The translations under genes and the position numbers were made by a program. From CAYXZQ01 sp964469935 (GTDB lineage Archaea > Nanobdellota > Nanobdellia > Woesearchaeales > DSVV01): DNA of 37,637 bases. The stretch lies in contig CAYXZQ010000012.1 in assembly GCA_964469935.1 (NCBI GenBank), positions 1-37,637 on the forward strand, given 5' to 3'. Positions 1 to 8,416 of the stretch are shown here, piece after piece. The notes below the pieces were generated by a model that ran no database searches, was not told the origin of the DNA, and saw nothing but the letters and a program-made list of their open reading frames with translations. Position 1 is the first letter of the stretch, and the number at the start of each line of letters is the position of its first letter.

Positions 1-102
1 CTTGGTCATTCGATAACCTCTTTCAATGTCCACTGATGCACGTAACCACCCATTAAGGGCGGCTTCCCTCATTAGATCATCCACACTTGTCATCTTGACC
101 AT
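1..102 (-). CDS. Truncated protein of unknown function, N-terminus only
   Basis: An open frame on the minus strand begins at ATG 102 and runs off the left edge, giving 34 codons that start MVKMTSVDDLMREAAL. The second ATG at 93 is an alternative start. A TATA-like ATTTAAGG lies at about 124-131, some 25 bp upstream, which fits leaderless transcription and supports ATG 102. The fragment is too short to assign to a family. It uses CTA, TTA, CGT and CGA codons, which are scarce in the AGG/CTC-rich genes downstream, so it may have a different history. The frame and promoter are seen; coding status is inferred. Confidence 0.5.
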   Translation of the reverse strand, partial: MVKMTSVDDLMREAALNGWLRASVDIERGYRMTK

Positions 103-123
103 TTAGGCTATATCTCGTTAGGC

Positions 124-131
124 CTTAAATA
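124..131 (-). promoter_or_regulatory. TATA box for the left-edge gene
   Basis: The minus strand reads TATTTAAGG centred about 26 bp before ATG 102. A second AT-rich ATTTAAATA follows directly upstream. This is the normal archaeal TATA distance for a leaderless mRNA. Confidence 0.45.
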
Positions 132-350
132 CTATTTAAATTATTGTTGTGGTGATCAATACAATTTAGACCTTATTTTTTTCTAACAAAATATAGTAAT
201 GTTATCATGAAATACCCGGGAATCCCGCAAAAAATGATTTTAACAGAACTGGAATATCTTCATCAGGATTCGGATTTTATGTCTTTCTTTCAGGTTTTTT
301 AAAATATCTCCATTGGTTCTGAAAATCTTGTTTATTCTATTGGAAAAACC

Positions 351-400
351 ATATTTAAGCAAAGCCCTTACCAAGATATAACAATTTCCGAGGTGATAGT
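351..400 (+). promoter_or_regulatory. Promoter and ribosome binding site of the Lrp-like gene
   Basis: ATATTTAAG at 351-359 is a TATA box that would start transcription near 381. A strong Shine-Dalgarno GAGGTGAT (391-398) precedes ATG 401. The rest of the spacer from 132 to 350 is AT-rich and shows no gene or clear repeat. Confidence 0.6.
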
Positions 401-862
401 ATGAAAGAAAAAGACCTGCTGCTGCTAGCAAGCATCAGGGCGAATGCAAGGGAGACCCTGACAAAGATCAGCAGGAAGACCAAAATACCCATATCGACCA
501 TCTTCGACAGGCTGAGGCAGCATGAGAACACGATAATAAAGAAGCACACAGCGATAATCGACTTCTCAAAGCTCGGCTTCAGCACGAGGGTCACCATGAC
601 CTTCAAGACAGCAAAGCCTGACAAGGAGGCGATGAGGGAATATCTCGAGAAGCATTGCAATGTCAACTCCCTATACAAGATAAACAACGGGTTTGATTTC
701 CTGGTGGAGGGTGTTTTCAAGAACATCAAGGACATGGAGGACTTCATCGAGAATGTCGAGGAGAGGTTCAAGGTCAGGTCCAAGCAGGTCTACTACATTG
801 TCGAAGACATAAAGAGAGAGGATTTCCTCTCGAACGAGAACACTGTAGGTCTAGTAGCTTAG
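401..862 (+). CDS. Lrp/AsnC-like transcription regulator
   Basis: The 153-residue protein has an N-terminal winged-helix region (about residues 5-50, with the Lrp-like stretch TLTKISRKTKIPISTIFDRL) followed by a linker strand and an alpha/beta domain that resembles the RAM ligand-binding/oligomerisation domain. Length matches Lrp/AsnC regulators, which in archaea control amino-acid and central metabolism genes. The start is fixed by a perfect GAGGTGAT site. The 3' end overlaps the end of the convergent glyA gene by 12 bp, so the two transcripts are antisense at their tails. Ligand and targets cannot be read from the sequence. The family call is moderately strong because the C-terminal half is divergent. 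Confidence 0.75.
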   Translation: MKEKDLLLLASIRANARETLTKISRKTKIPISTIFDRLRQHENTIIKKHTAIIDFSKLGFSTRVTMTFKTAKPDKEAMREYLEKHCNVNSLYKINNGFDFLVEGVFKNIKDMEDFIENVEERFKVRSKQVYYIVEDIKREDFLSNENTVGLVA

Positions 863-2146
863 GTTTGGATACAGGGGAAACTGCCTGCAGAGCTCGATTA
901 CATCCTGCTTTGCACTCTGTATCGCGTCCCTGTCGTTTATGTTGTCGATGACCTTTGTTATCAGCTCGCCGACCTGTTTCATCTCCGAGACTCCGAAGCC
1001 TCTTGTCGTCAGCGCAGGGGTCCCGACCCTTATCCCCGATGGGCTGTAGGGAGGCCTCTGGTCCCATGGGATGGTGTTCTTGTTGACAGTGATGTTCGCC
1101 TCGTTGAGCCTTGTCTCTGCCTCCTGGCCTGTCGTGCCTTTCTTTGTTATGTCGATGAGTATCAGGTGATTGTCAGTGCCCCCTGATATGAGAGAAAAGC
1201 CGTTGCCCACGAGCGTATCTGCGAGCGCCTTTGCGTTCTTTATGACCTGCGCTGCGTATTCCTTGAAATCAGGCTGGAGAGCCTCCTTGAGCGCCACGCC
1301 TATCGCAGCTGTCGTATGGTTGTGCGGCCCACCCTGGAGACCGGGGAAAACTGCCCTGTCGATGAGCGTCGGAAGGTGCTTCCTTGGATCAGCCCCTTTC
1401 TGCAGAGGCTTGAGGGGTTCGGACGGCTCGCCGTTGCACATTATCATGCCTCCTCTCGGACCCCTGAGTGTCTTGTGGGTGGTCGTGGTTATCACATCAG
1501 CATGCCCCTGGGGCCCGGGAATCACCTTTGCGCCTATGAGTCCTGCCTCGTGGGCTATGTCAGCTATGAAATACCCGTCGACAGAATGGGCTATCTCGCC
1601 CAGCCTCTTGTAGTCATACAGCCTGGGATAGGCTGTCGCACCGCACCAGAGAAGCTTCGGCTTCTCCTTTTTCACCTGTCTCTCAACCTCGTCGTAGTCG
1701 AGCATGCCGTCCTTTCCTGTCTGGTACTGGACAGACTCGTAGAATCTTGATGAGAAGTTTATCTTCCACCCGTGCGTGAGATGCCCTCCGAAGGGGAGGG
1801 ATAGGCCCATGGATTTCTCTCCCGGCTTGAGCAGTGCGAAATAAACAGCCATGTTCGCCGGGCTTCCTGAATAAGGCTGGACATTGGCATGGTCCACGCC
1901 GAAGAGCCTCTTTGCCCTGTCCACGGCAAGCTGCTCTATCTCGTCGATGAACTGGTTGCCTCCGTAATATCTCTTGTTGACCATCCCTTCTGAGTATTTG
2001 TTCGTGCCGATTGAACCGAGAGCCTGCAGAACTGCAAGAGAGACGTAATTCTCAGATGGTATCATCTCGAATCCGTCCTGCTGCCTCCTCAGCTCTTTTG
2101 TAAGAGAGCCCTGCATCTTTGGGTCAGTTTCTTTCAATTCACTCAT
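851..2146 (-). CDS. glyA: Serine hydroxymethyltransferase
   Basis: This PLP enzyme interconverts serine and glycine while charging a tetrahydrofolate or tetrahydromethanopterin one-carbon carrier. The frame has the hallmark TTTTHKTLRGPRGG segment, whose lysine (about residue 225) forms the internal aldimine, plus GSPAN and the ending typical of archaeal/bacterial enzymes; the length of 431 is normal. ATG 2152 overlaps the cbf5 stop as ATGA, but GGGGG lies 7 nt before ATG 2146, so I prefer 2146. The gene is translationally coupled to cbf5 and shares its promoter. Its 3' end overlaps the Lrp-like gene on the other strand. Confidence 0.96.
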   Translation of the reverse strand: MSELKETDPKMQGSLTKELRRQQDGFEMIPSENYVSLAVLQALGSIGTNKYSEGMVNKRYYGGNQFIDEIEQLAVDRAKRLFGVDHANVQPYSGSPANMAVYFALLKPGEKSMGLSLPFGGHLTHGWKINFSSRFYESVQYQTGKDGMLDYDEVERQVKKEKPKLLWCGATAYPRLYDYKRLGEIAHSVDGYFIADIAHEAGLIGAKVIPGPQGHADVITTTTHKTLRGPRGGMIMCNGEPSEPLKPLQKGADPRKHLPTLIDRAVFPGLQGGPHNHTTAAIGVALKEALQPDFKEYAAQVIKNAKALADTLVGNGFSLISGGTDNHLILIDITKKGTTGQEAETRLNEANITVNKNTIPWDQRPPYSPSGIRVGTPALTTRGFGVSEMKQVGELITKVIDNINDRDAIQSAKQDVIELCRQFPLYPNLSY

Positions 2147-2148
2147 GA

Positions 2149-3153
2149 TCATTCCCCCTGTGTCTGCTTTTCGATCCTCGGGTAGACTCCTGTCTTCATG
2201 AAGACCTTGTGCGCTGATACTGCGATGCCCTTCTCCTTTATAAACATTTCTTTTGAGCCCATCGCAGCCCTGCCGAGGGCTATGAGCTCCTCCTTGAGCG
2301 TCATGACAGCGACAGCGTCCCCTGGCTCGATCCCCGACTCTATCCTGCAGATTCCTGGAATTTTGAGGCTTGCCCCGTGGCAGAGGCTGTCGACTGTCGT
2401 GTCCATCACCCAGACCTTCGGCAGGTGGACGACGGCGGACTCGAGCGGCTGTATGACCTTCCTCAGGTATCCCTCGCTCCCGTTCTCCCTGTAGAAATGG
2501 CAGGCGTCTGCCAGCTCCTGGAGCGTCACCAGGGTTGATTCGTCAAACGGCCCTGCCTTGGTCCTCCTGAGCTCAGCCATGTGGGCCCCGCAGCCGAGCT
2601 TCTGGCCTATGTCGTGGATGAGCTTCCTGATGTATGTCCCTGCCTGCGTCCCCGCCCTGAAAAGCACGTCCCTGCCGTCGATCTCGATTATGTCCAGGTA
2701 ATATATGCTTCTTGACCTCACCTGTCGCTTGACACTCGACTTGATGGGTGGAAGCTGGCTGATTTTGCCAATGAACTCCTTGCAGGTGTGGACTACCTTG
2801 CCTCCGGGCATGTCCTTGTGAAGATGCATGAGAGCGACGTACTCCTTGCCTGCAGGAAGGAGGCTCTGCACAATCCTGGTCCCGTTGCCTAGCGCCACCG
2901 GAAGGACGCCCGTGACCTTCGGGTCGAGAGTCCCTGAATGCCCGGCTTTCGACACGCCTGTTATCTTCTTGACATAGTCGCTAACCTGGTGGGAAGTGGG
3001 CCCCCTCGGCTTGTCTATGTTCACTATCCCATAATTCAGCAGCACGTCAGCATGCCTGTTCTCAGGAAGCGTACCGAACCTTTCGCTAGTCTCTGACTCC
3101 TTCTTGACGAGAATGTCGCGCTTTGTCGTCTCGAACGGAAGCTTGCCTGTCAT
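2149..3153 (-). CDS. cbf5: Cbf5/TruB-type tRNA and rRNA pseudouridine synthase
   Basis: Catalytic subunit of archaeal H/ACA ribonucleoproteins, which also makes pseudouridine 55 in tRNA. The TruB catalytic motif GHSGTLDPKVTGVLP sits near residue 73, with the nucleophilic aspartate in TLDP. Further on are the KRQVRSRS and AGTYIRKLIHDIG motifs and a C-terminal PUA domain (about residues 255-334). Length 334 is typical. The TATA box (3175-3184) lies 26 bp before ATG 3153, so the transcript should be leaderless. It is first in an operon with glyA. Confidence 0.97.
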   Translation of the reverse strand: MTGKLPFETTKRDILVKKESETSERFGTLPENRHADVLLNYGIVNIDKPRGPTSHQVSDYVKKITGVSKAGHSGTLDPKVTGVLPVALGNGTRIVQSLLPAGKEYVALMHLHKDMPGGKVVHTCKEFIGKISQLPPIKSSVKRQVRSRSIYYLDIIEIDGRDVLFRAGTQAGTYIRKLIHDIGQKLGCGAHMAELRRTKAGPFDESTLVTLQELADACHFYRENGSEGYLRKVIQPLESAVVHLPKVWVMDTTVDSLCHGASLKIPGICRIESGIEPGDAVAVMTLKEELIALGRAAMGSKEMFIKEKGIAVSAHKVFMKTGVYPRIEKQTQGE

Positions 3154-3174
3154 GAGAAAAAGAGAAAAAAAAAG

Positions 3175-3184
3175 GTATTTAAAA
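3175..3184 (-). promoter_or_regulatory. TATA box of the cbf5-glyA operon
   Basis: The minus strand reads TTTTTAAATACC, centred 26 bp from the cbf5 ATG. It sits in the short gap between cbf5 and the end of the lipoprotein gene. Confidence 0.6.
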
Positions 3185-3186
3185 AT

Positions 3187-4482
3187 CTAACCGAAATTGA
3201 AATCGATTGGATGTATGACCTGCACTGTGACATTTATCGTGGTGCTCGTCTGGAGCTGGCCGTCGCTTGCCGTGATGGTCACCTGGTGCGTCCCAGCATC
3301 AGCGCTTGACACCTGTTTTGTAGACGATGTCATCCAGCCGGAATAGGTCACCTGGACACTGTCCCCATCAGGGTCGCTGACAGCCGGAAACAATGTCAAT
3401 GTCCTGCTCCCTGTCTCATTGACCGGGAAAGTCATGTCGCTTGCGGTTATCAAAGGCGCGTGGTTCGGGCTCGTCACGACGATGGATATCGTCTGGCTGT
3501 CCTGGAGGGTCCCGTCCGAGGCGATCACTGTCACCAGGTACGTCCCTGCATCCCCTGCCTTTGTCTGCCACTGGCCGTTGGCATTGATTGGTGAGCTGTA
3601 GATGATTGTCACCGGGTCGCCGTCAGGGTCAGTCGCAGTCGCGTTTATGGAGACGAGATCGCCTTCCTTCACTGTTATGGGCTGCAGCTCCGAGAGCACA
3701 GGTGCCCTGTCGGTATTGAGTACTGTCACCGTCACAGTCTTGTACACAGTGGTTTTGCCGTCGTTTGCGCTGATGGTCACTGCATGCACTCCTGCGTCGT
3801 TGTAATTGGTCTGGTAGGTTGAACTGTTCATCCATCCTGAGTACGATACGGATACAGTGTCACCGTCAGCATCAGTTACCTGTGGATCGAAGCTTACCAT
3901 GTCACCCTCTTTCACAGTAATGTTCTGGACACCGCTTATCACAGGCGGCGTGTTGGCGCTTGTGACAATAATCCTGAGTTCCTTGCTTGTCGTGGTCAGG
4001 CCGTTCGACGCTGTGACAGTGACAAGATACGTCCCTGCATCGCCGAGCCCTGTCTGCCACTCGCCGTTGGCATCAAGGGGCTGTGTATATGTGTATGTGA
4101 CCTGGCTGTTCGCCTGGTTGGTTGCCACCGGAGTTATCTTGACCAGGTCGCCCTCCTTGTAGTATTTTGTGGTAATTTCAGACACTGGCGTTGCAGGCGT
4201 CCCTGTCTCATTCGACTGAGCAGGGGCTGTTGCGTTGCTCTGCGTCATGTTCCCTGCGGGGGGTTGCGCTGTCTGGTTCTCTCCCTCCATTACAGGGGCT
4301 GTCTGGTTGCCGGTCAGCTCCTCTACTGTCATGTTGAGCTGCGCCAGCACACTGCTGAGTGCTTCTTTAGATACGCATACCTTGTCCGATGTTGCCGGCT
4401 GTTGCGCGACAAACAGGCTGCATCCTGACAGGATTAGTATCAGAAACACAAGAAATGCTGTAGCATATTTCAATTCAACCAT
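3187..4482 (-). CDS. Secreted lipoprotein with four Ig/cadherin-like repeats
   Basis: The N-terminus is a lipoprotein signal (hydrophobic residues 9-19 then LSGC, with cysteine 21 as the lipidation site). A Pro/Thr/Asn/Gln-rich linker follows to about residue 105. Four repeats of roughly 80-85 residues come next, each built around a phrase like ITVKEGDLVSI, then DPDGD, then a DAGTYLVTVTASDG strand. This is the PKD/cadherin-like beta-sandwich pattern of surface adhesion proteins. GTG 4497 is possible, but the GGTGGAGG site favours ATG 4482. The protein should sit outside the cell, anchored by lipid. Ligand unknown. It is divergent from the ribL-like gene. Confidence 0.85.
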   Translation of the reverse strand: MVELKYATAFLVFLILILSGCSLFVAQQPATSDKVCVSKEALSSVLAQLNMTVEELTGNQTAPVMEGENQTAQPPAGNMTQSNATAPAQSNETGTPATPVSEITTKYYKEGDLVKITPVATNQANSQVTYTYTQPLDANGEWQTGLGDAGTYLVTVTASNGLTTTSKELRIIVTSANTPPVISGVQNITVKEGDMVSFDPQVTDADGDTVSVSYSGWMNSSTYQTNYNDAGVHAVTISANDGKTTVYKTVTVTVLNTDRAPVLSELQPITVKEGDLVSINATATDPDGDPVTIIYSSPINANGQWQTKAGDAGTYLVTVIASDGTLQDSQTISIVVTSPNHAPLITASDMTFPVNETGSRTLTLFPAVSDPDGDSVQVTYSGWMTSSTKQVSSADAGTHQVTITASDGQLQTSTTINVTVQVIHPIDFNFG

Positions 4483-4621
4483 TATCCTCCACCTCACCGT
4501 TGAGTCATAACAAAATATTGCTATTTTTAAATCACAACTAGTATTTAAACTTTTTGGTGGTTACGGATGAGACTCGCTCGGTGTGGCCATGTGTTTATAA
4601 AGCGCGGATGCCAAATGGCAA

Positions 4622-4630
4622 TCTATTTAT
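4622..4630 (+). promoter_or_regulatory. TATA box of the ribL-like gene
   Basis: CTATTTATAG-type box about 28 bp before ATG 4656. A second TTTATAAA at about 4590-4597 could be an alternative upstream promoter. The AGGTGGTGG at 4631-4639 lies too far (16 nt) to serve well as a ribosome site. Confidence 0.5.
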
Positions 4631-4655
4631 AGGTGGTGGGTATTGTCTGCATTTG

Positions 4656-5069
4656 ATGAAGAAGATACTGGTTTTCGGCACATTCGACATCCTCCACAAG
4701 GGACACGAGCATTTCCTCAGAGAGGCAAAGAAGCTGGGTGGTGAGCTCGTCGTGGTAGTCGGCAGGGACGCTAATGTAATGAAAATCAAGAGAAGGCAGC
4801 CTGTCCAGGATGAGAAGACCAGGCTTTCCAGGGTGCAGGACCTGCCTTTTGTGGACAGGGCTGTTCTCGGGAAGCCCAAACCTGATTACATTACGCTCTT
4901 GAAGGAACTAAGGCCTGACATCATATGCTTGGGCTATGACCAGGATGACCTTGGCCTCGGCTCTGACCCCTGGATAAGGAAACAAGGAATCGAGATAAGG
5001 AGGATAGGTCCGTACAGGGAGAATGAGTTCAAGAGCTCGATACTGAGAGAAAAGGAAGAATCAGGATGA
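4656..5069 (+). CDS. ribL: RibL-like FAD synthetase / cytidylyltransferase-fold nucleotidyltransferase
   Basis: The 137-residue protein is a single nucleotidyltransferase domain. It begins with VFGTFDILHKGHEHFL, carrying the HxGH nucleotide-binding motif (His14, His17), and contains VVGRDANVMKIKRRQP and the RPDIICLGYDQ segment typical of archaeal RibL, which adenylylates FMN to FAD. The related glycerol-phosphate cytidylyltransferases share the motif, so substrate is inferred. I chose ATG 4656 because the family motif begins within a few residues of it and the TATA spacing fits; the frame is open further upstream without family similarity. Confidence 0.82.
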   Translation: MKKILVFGTFDILHKGHEHFLREAKKLGGELVVVVGRDANVMKIKRRQPVQDEKTRLSRVQDLPFVDRAVLGKPKPDYITLLKELRPDIICLGYDQDDLGLGSDPWIRKQGIEIRRIGPYRENEFKSSILREKEESG

Positions 5070-5079
5070 ATCGTGGGTG

Positions 5080-5277
5080 CTAGTCCTTGTCCTCATCATC
5101 GTCGACGTCGTCGTCCGGACCCTCCTCCTCGTCGGATTCGTAGCCCGCCATGAAGCCCTCTTCCTCTGCGCTGATCTCGTCATTCTCGACAAGTTCGTCC
5201 CTTGCCTTTCTGCTGTAGACGTTCTTCTCCTTGCCTTCGGCTTCGTATTCGTCCTCGATATATTCGTCATCATCCAT
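5080..5277 (-). CDS. Small highly acidic archaeal protein
   Basis: A 65-residue protein of which nearly half is Asp or Glu. The middle (KEKNVYSRKARDELVENDE, then ISAEEEGFMAGY) looks conserved rather than random, and the end is a run of D/E. Similar short proteins with an 'S-EE-GFM-GY' patch occur in DPANN archaea, from memory. ATG 5277 has a TATA-like ATTTAAA about 25 bp upstream. Function unknown. The acidic tail could bind basic proteins or nucleoprotein, but that is inference. Confidence 0.65.
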   Translation of the reverse strand: MDDDEYIEDEYEAEGKEKNVYSRKARDELVENDEISAEEEGFMAGYESDEEEGPDDDVDDDEDKD

Positions 5278-5302
5278 GGAAATATTGAACCATCAGGATT
5301 AT

Positions 5303-5971
5303 TTAAATCTTTCCATTGGGGTTCTCTTTGCTGTAGAGGGAGTAAGAATAGTAGACAAGGTAGACCACGAACAGCAGGAGTGCGGCTATGGATGCGAGCA
5401 AGGCATACTTTCCGAGGAATATAGCAAGCACCATGAAGACGGCGATGACCTTGAAGCCGCTTGCCCCGAGCTTATGCGTTTTGTTCCATACCTTGTCGCT
5501 TGCAAGTGTCCAGGGCGTCCTTATACCTATGAAGAAATTGCGCTTTGATCTCTTCATGAGCACGCCTGAGAAATAAATCAGGCCCGCGATGAGCGGCATG
5601 AGCAGATAGTTCATGTTAAACCTTATATTGAAATTAGGAAGGAGCATGATTATGTAGAGCACGAGCATGAACAGGACGAATACCATCTTGAACCCGAAGT
5701 AATAAAAGTAGAATGCCTTTATGTTCTTCTTGTATACGGCTATATACGGTACGATGGTCATGATCCCGAAGATTCCGAGGGCGATGAGCGGCATCAGGAA
5801 AAGCCCTGTGAACCTTGAGCCGTAGCCGTCAATCTCACCGTTGAAGTTCCAGTGGACAGGCATCTTCTGGGGCATTCTCGGGTAGAGGTAGAATGCCATA
5901 ACGAACATGAAGACGATGAGCAGTAGCGGAATCAGTTCCTTCTTTGCGAACTTGCCTCTGTCATCCTTCAT
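5303..5971 (-). CDS. SdpI/DUF1648-family membrane protein
   Basis: A polytopic membrane protein of 222 residues with about six hydrophobic segments. Near the N-terminus is the DUF1648 motif (PQKMPVHWNFNGEIDGYG), and later the SdpI signature NFFIGIRTPWTLASDKVWNKTH. In Bacillus, SdpI gives immunity to the SdpC toxin and senses it; archaeal members have no established role. The ATG at 5971 overlaps the malic enzyme stop as ATGA, which decides this start over the GTG-type extension further upstream and points to translational coupling. Family assignment is firm; function in this organism is unknown. Confidence 0.87.
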   Translation of the reverse strand: MKDDRGKFAKKELIPLLLIVFMFVMAFYLYPRMPQKMPVHWNFNGEIDGYGSRFTGLFLMPLIALGIFGIMTIVPYIAVYKKNIKAFYFYYFGFKMVFVLFMLVLYIIMLLPNFNIRFNMNYLLMPLIAGLIYFSGVLMKRSKRNFFIGIRTPWTLASDKVWNKTHKLGASGFKVIAVFMVLAIFLGKYALLASIAALLLFVVYLVYYSYSLYSKENPNGKI

Positions 5972-7143
5972 TTGAGATACCTTGCGCACCCTGTCATCTT
6001 GGCGACCTTCTCGACAGCATCAGCTATGACATACGGGACATTCCTGTCAAGGGTGTCGGGTATGATGTTCTCCTCGTTAGGCTTTTTCACATAGGTTGCC
6101 AGTGCGTGGGCTGCGGCGACCTTCATTTCGGTGTTGATGGTGGTCGCGCATGAGTTGAGCGCACCCCTGAATATTCCGGGGAATGCAAGGACATTGTTCA
6201 CCTGGTTCGGGAAGTCGCTCCTTCCGGTCGCGATTATCCTCGCCCCGCCTTTCATTGCCACATCAGGCATTATCTCCGGGACTGGGTTTGCAAGCGCAAG
6301 CACTATTGCATCCTTTGCCATCTTCTTCACCATGTCCTTGGTGACAATGCCCGCAGCTGAGACCCCTATGAACAGGTCTGCACCTTCCATGGCGTCTGCA
6401 AGAGTGCCCTTCTGCCTGTGCTTATTGGTCTTGAGCGCCATCTCCTCTTTGTAGAGATTGAGATGCTTCCTGCCGGGATATATAATGCCCTGGCTGTCGC
6501 ACATGATGAGGTCCTTGGGCTTTTCATACATGAGAAGCATCTTTGATATGGCTATTCCTGCTGCGCCCGCCCCACTCAGCACTATCTTGAGGGAGCTAAA
6601 ATCCTTGCCTGCGACCTTTGCCGCGTTTATGACAGCTGCAAGCACGACCACGGCGGTCCCCCACTGGTCGTCATGCATCACGGGTATCCCTATATTCTGA
6701 AGCTTTTTCTCGACCTCGAAGCATTTCGGGGCAGCTATGTCCTCGAGGTTTATGCCTCCAAATATAGGGGCGATGTTCTTGACATCCTCTATAAAGTCTG
6801 AGTGATAGTCTTCAAAAATTATCGGAAAAGCGTCGATGTCCGCGAACTCCTTGAAGAGCACTGCCTTGCCCTCCATGACGGGTATCGCCGCATATCCGCC
6901 TACGTCGCCAAGTCCTAGCACTGCAGAACCATCAGAGACGATTGCGACGCAATTTCCCTTTATGGTGTACTTGTAGGCATTGAGCTTGTCCTCGGCTATC
7001 TTCTTCGATACCTCGGCCACCCCGGGCGTGTACAGCAAGGAAAGGTCCTTCTTCGACCTGATCTTTGTTTTCGGGCATATCTCAATCTTCCCTTTGTTGA
7101 GAGAATGTATGTCCAGGGCCTCTTTTTTGAATTGTTGCGGCAT
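5968..7143 (-). CDS. NAD(P)-dependent malic enzyme
   Basis: Oxidatively decarboxylates malate to pyruvate. Seen are the SLLYTPGVAEV motif near residue 36, the GNCVAIVSDGSAVLGLGDVGG malate/metal segment, the Rossmann dinucleotide signature LSGAGAAGIA (about residue 190) and LALANPVPEI. Length 391 fits the short (non-PTA-fused) archaeal/bacterial form. The TATA box CTTTATAAAT (7167-7176) lies about 28 bp before ATG 7143. The cofactor preference cannot be told from sequence. It is first in an operon with the SdpI-like gene. Confidence 0.95.
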   Translation of the reverse strand: MPQQFKKEALDIHSLNKGKIEICPKTKIRSKKDLSLLYTPGVAEVSKKIAEDKLNAYKYTIKGNCVAIVSDGSAVLGLGDVGGYAAIPVMEGKAVLFKEFADIDAFPIIFEDYHSDFIEDVKNIAPIFGGINLEDIAAPKCFEVEKKLQNIGIPVMHDDQWGTAVVVLAAVINAAKVAGKDFSSLKIVLSGAGAAGIAISKMLLMYEKPKDLIMCDSQGIIYPGRKHLNLYKEEMALKTNKHRQKGTLADAMEGADLFIGVSAAGIVTKDMVKKMAKDAIVLALANPVPEIMPDVAMKGGARIIATGRSDFPNQVNNVLAFPGIFRGALNSCATTINTEMKVAAAHALATYVKKPNEENIIPDTLDRNVPYVIADAVEKVAKMTGCARYLK

Positions 7144-7166
7144 AGAAACAAGGGGACAATACTTTG

Positions 7167-7176
7167 CTTTATAAAT
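7167..7176 (-). promoter_or_regulatory. TATA box of the malic enzyme operon
   Basis: Minus strand AATTTATAAAG, about 28 bp from the start codon, in the gap below the coiled-coil gene. Confidence 0.55.
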
Positions 7177-8052
7177 TTATCTTTGAAATACCAAAAGGTC
7201 TTCTGTTGTGAGCTTCTCGCCTTTCTTGATCTTCTCGTTGACTAGGTCCTTTTTCTCCTTGATTGTCATCTCTTTCTTGGCCTTCTGCTCCTCTTTTCTT
7301 TTGGTCCTGAACTTCTCGACATTGTCCTTGATGCCCCCCATTTCCGAGAGCATCTCCTTCAGCCTCTTGTTGGCGTTCGCAAACTCTGCTTTCAGGCCTG
7401 AAAATTTTTCATAGTGCTCCTTCTCCTTAGTCTTGAGCTCGTCCACGACCTTAGAGAGCTCCAGCATCTTCTCGTGCCTCTTCTGGCTCTCCCTCGCCCC
7501 TTTCCTGATGTTCTTTTTGAATTCCTTCTCCTTCTTCTTAAGGCTGTCTATATTTGAGGATGTTTTGTTTATGTCATCGACGACCGACCCTACCTCTGAG
7601 AATTCGCTGAATTTCGACTTGAGGTCATTGATTGTTTTCATGAGCTTCTGCTCTTTTTCGAAAGAGACTGCTTCGGTCTCTATCTTGTACTCCAGGTCCT
7701 CTATCTGCTTCTTGAGCCTGACAGGGTCGCCCCTGATGTTGAATTTCTTGGATATGTCCTGCCTTTCCTTCTTGAGCTTGATTATCTTGTCTATCTCTGC
7801 TTTTATCTCTGCGATGACCTTGCCCTTCTCGTTCTTTTGCTTCCTGACCTCTGCAGTCTGCTCGTCCCTCTCTTTCTTCAGGACCTTGATCTCGTTTATC
7901 AGCTCCTTTATCCTTGAGCTGACCTCTTCTTTCTCGGAGTAGCACTTCTCTTTCTCGATGTTGATGGTATTGAGTTTTTTCTTTAGCTCAGTAATCTCCA
8001 CTCGCTTCTGGGTCAAGTCGTCAAACAGTTTCTTGTTTTCATCATCAGCCAT
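7177..8052 (-). CDS. Archaeal coiled-coil protein, COG1340 type
   Basis: 291 residues of almost continuous heptad-rich, charged helix (Lys/Glu/Ile/Leu), ending in the conserved tail KKGEKLTTEDLLVFQR that marks the COG1340 family of archaeal coiled-coil proteins. No catalytic motif or membrane segment is visible. Role is unknown; distant resemblance to SMC-like or tropomyosin-like coils comes from composition. It starts at ATG 8052 with an AT-rich TATA region (about 8070-8084). It lies directly downstream of the L12 gene but has its own promoter. Confidence 0.87.
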   Translation of the reverse strand: MADDENKKLFDDLTQKRVEITELKKKLNTINIEKEKCYSEKEEVSSRIKELINEIKVLKKERDEQTAEVRKQKNEKGKVIAEIKAEIDKIIKLKKERQDISKKFNIRGDPVRLKKQIEDLEYKIETEAVSFEKEQKLMKTINDLKSKFSEFSEVGSVVDDINKTSSNIDSLKKKEKEFKKNIRKGARESQKRHEKMLELSKVVDELKTKEKEHYEKFSGLKAEFANANKRLKEMLSEMGGIKDNVEKFRTKRKEEQKAKKEMTIKEKKDLVNEKIKKGEKLTTEDLLVFQR

Positions 8053-8092
8053 TAACTATCACGCTTGGATTTAATTAAATAAATAAAAAAAT

Positions 8093-8410
8093 CTAGCCGA
8101 AAAGGGCTCCGAGGCCTGCTGCTGCCTGCTCATCCTTCTTCTCTTCCTCTTCCTTGGATTCCTTTTTCTCTTCCTTCTTGTCGTCAGGCTTGCCTTCGCC
8201 GCTCACAGCAGGTGCTGCAGCAGCCGGTGCAGAGACCACTGTCTCCTTTATCGCCTTCTCGATATCAACCCCGTCTAGGGCGGCTACCAGGGCCTTTATC
8301 CTGGCCTCGTCAGCCTTCACATTAGCAGCCTCAAGAACCTTCTTTACTGAGGCCTCGTCGATCTTCTGTTTTGCCTTATGCAGTAGCATTGCTGCGTATA
8401 TGTATTCCAT
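8093..8410 (-). CDS. rpl12: Large ribosomal subunit protein P1/L12
   Basis: Stalk protein that recruits GTP-bound translation factors. The N-terminal dimerisation helix region begins MEYIYAAMLLHKA. It is followed by an Ala/Pro hinge and a Lys/Glu-rich linker, and it ends in GLGALFG, the factor-binding tail of archaeal/eukaryal P-proteins. Length 105 is normal. ATG 8410 lies 6 nt after the P0 stop, with GGAGG about 11 nt before it. Last gene of the L1-P0-L12 operon. Confidence 0.96.
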   Translation of the reverse strand: MEYIYAAMLLHKAKQKIDEASVKKVLEAANVKADEARIKALVAALDGVDIEKAIKETVVSAPAAAAPAVSGEGKPDDKKEEKKESKEEEEKKDEQAAAGLGALFG

Positions 8411-8416
8411 CTTGTA

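Noticed and set aside
240..431. 63-codon minus-strand frame
   Set aside because: It overlaps the Lrp-like gene's promoter and start, has low-complexity translation and no ribosome site.
1170..1750. Long plus-strand frames over glyA
   Set aside because: They are shadows of the strong glyA frame on the other strand, caused by codon bias.
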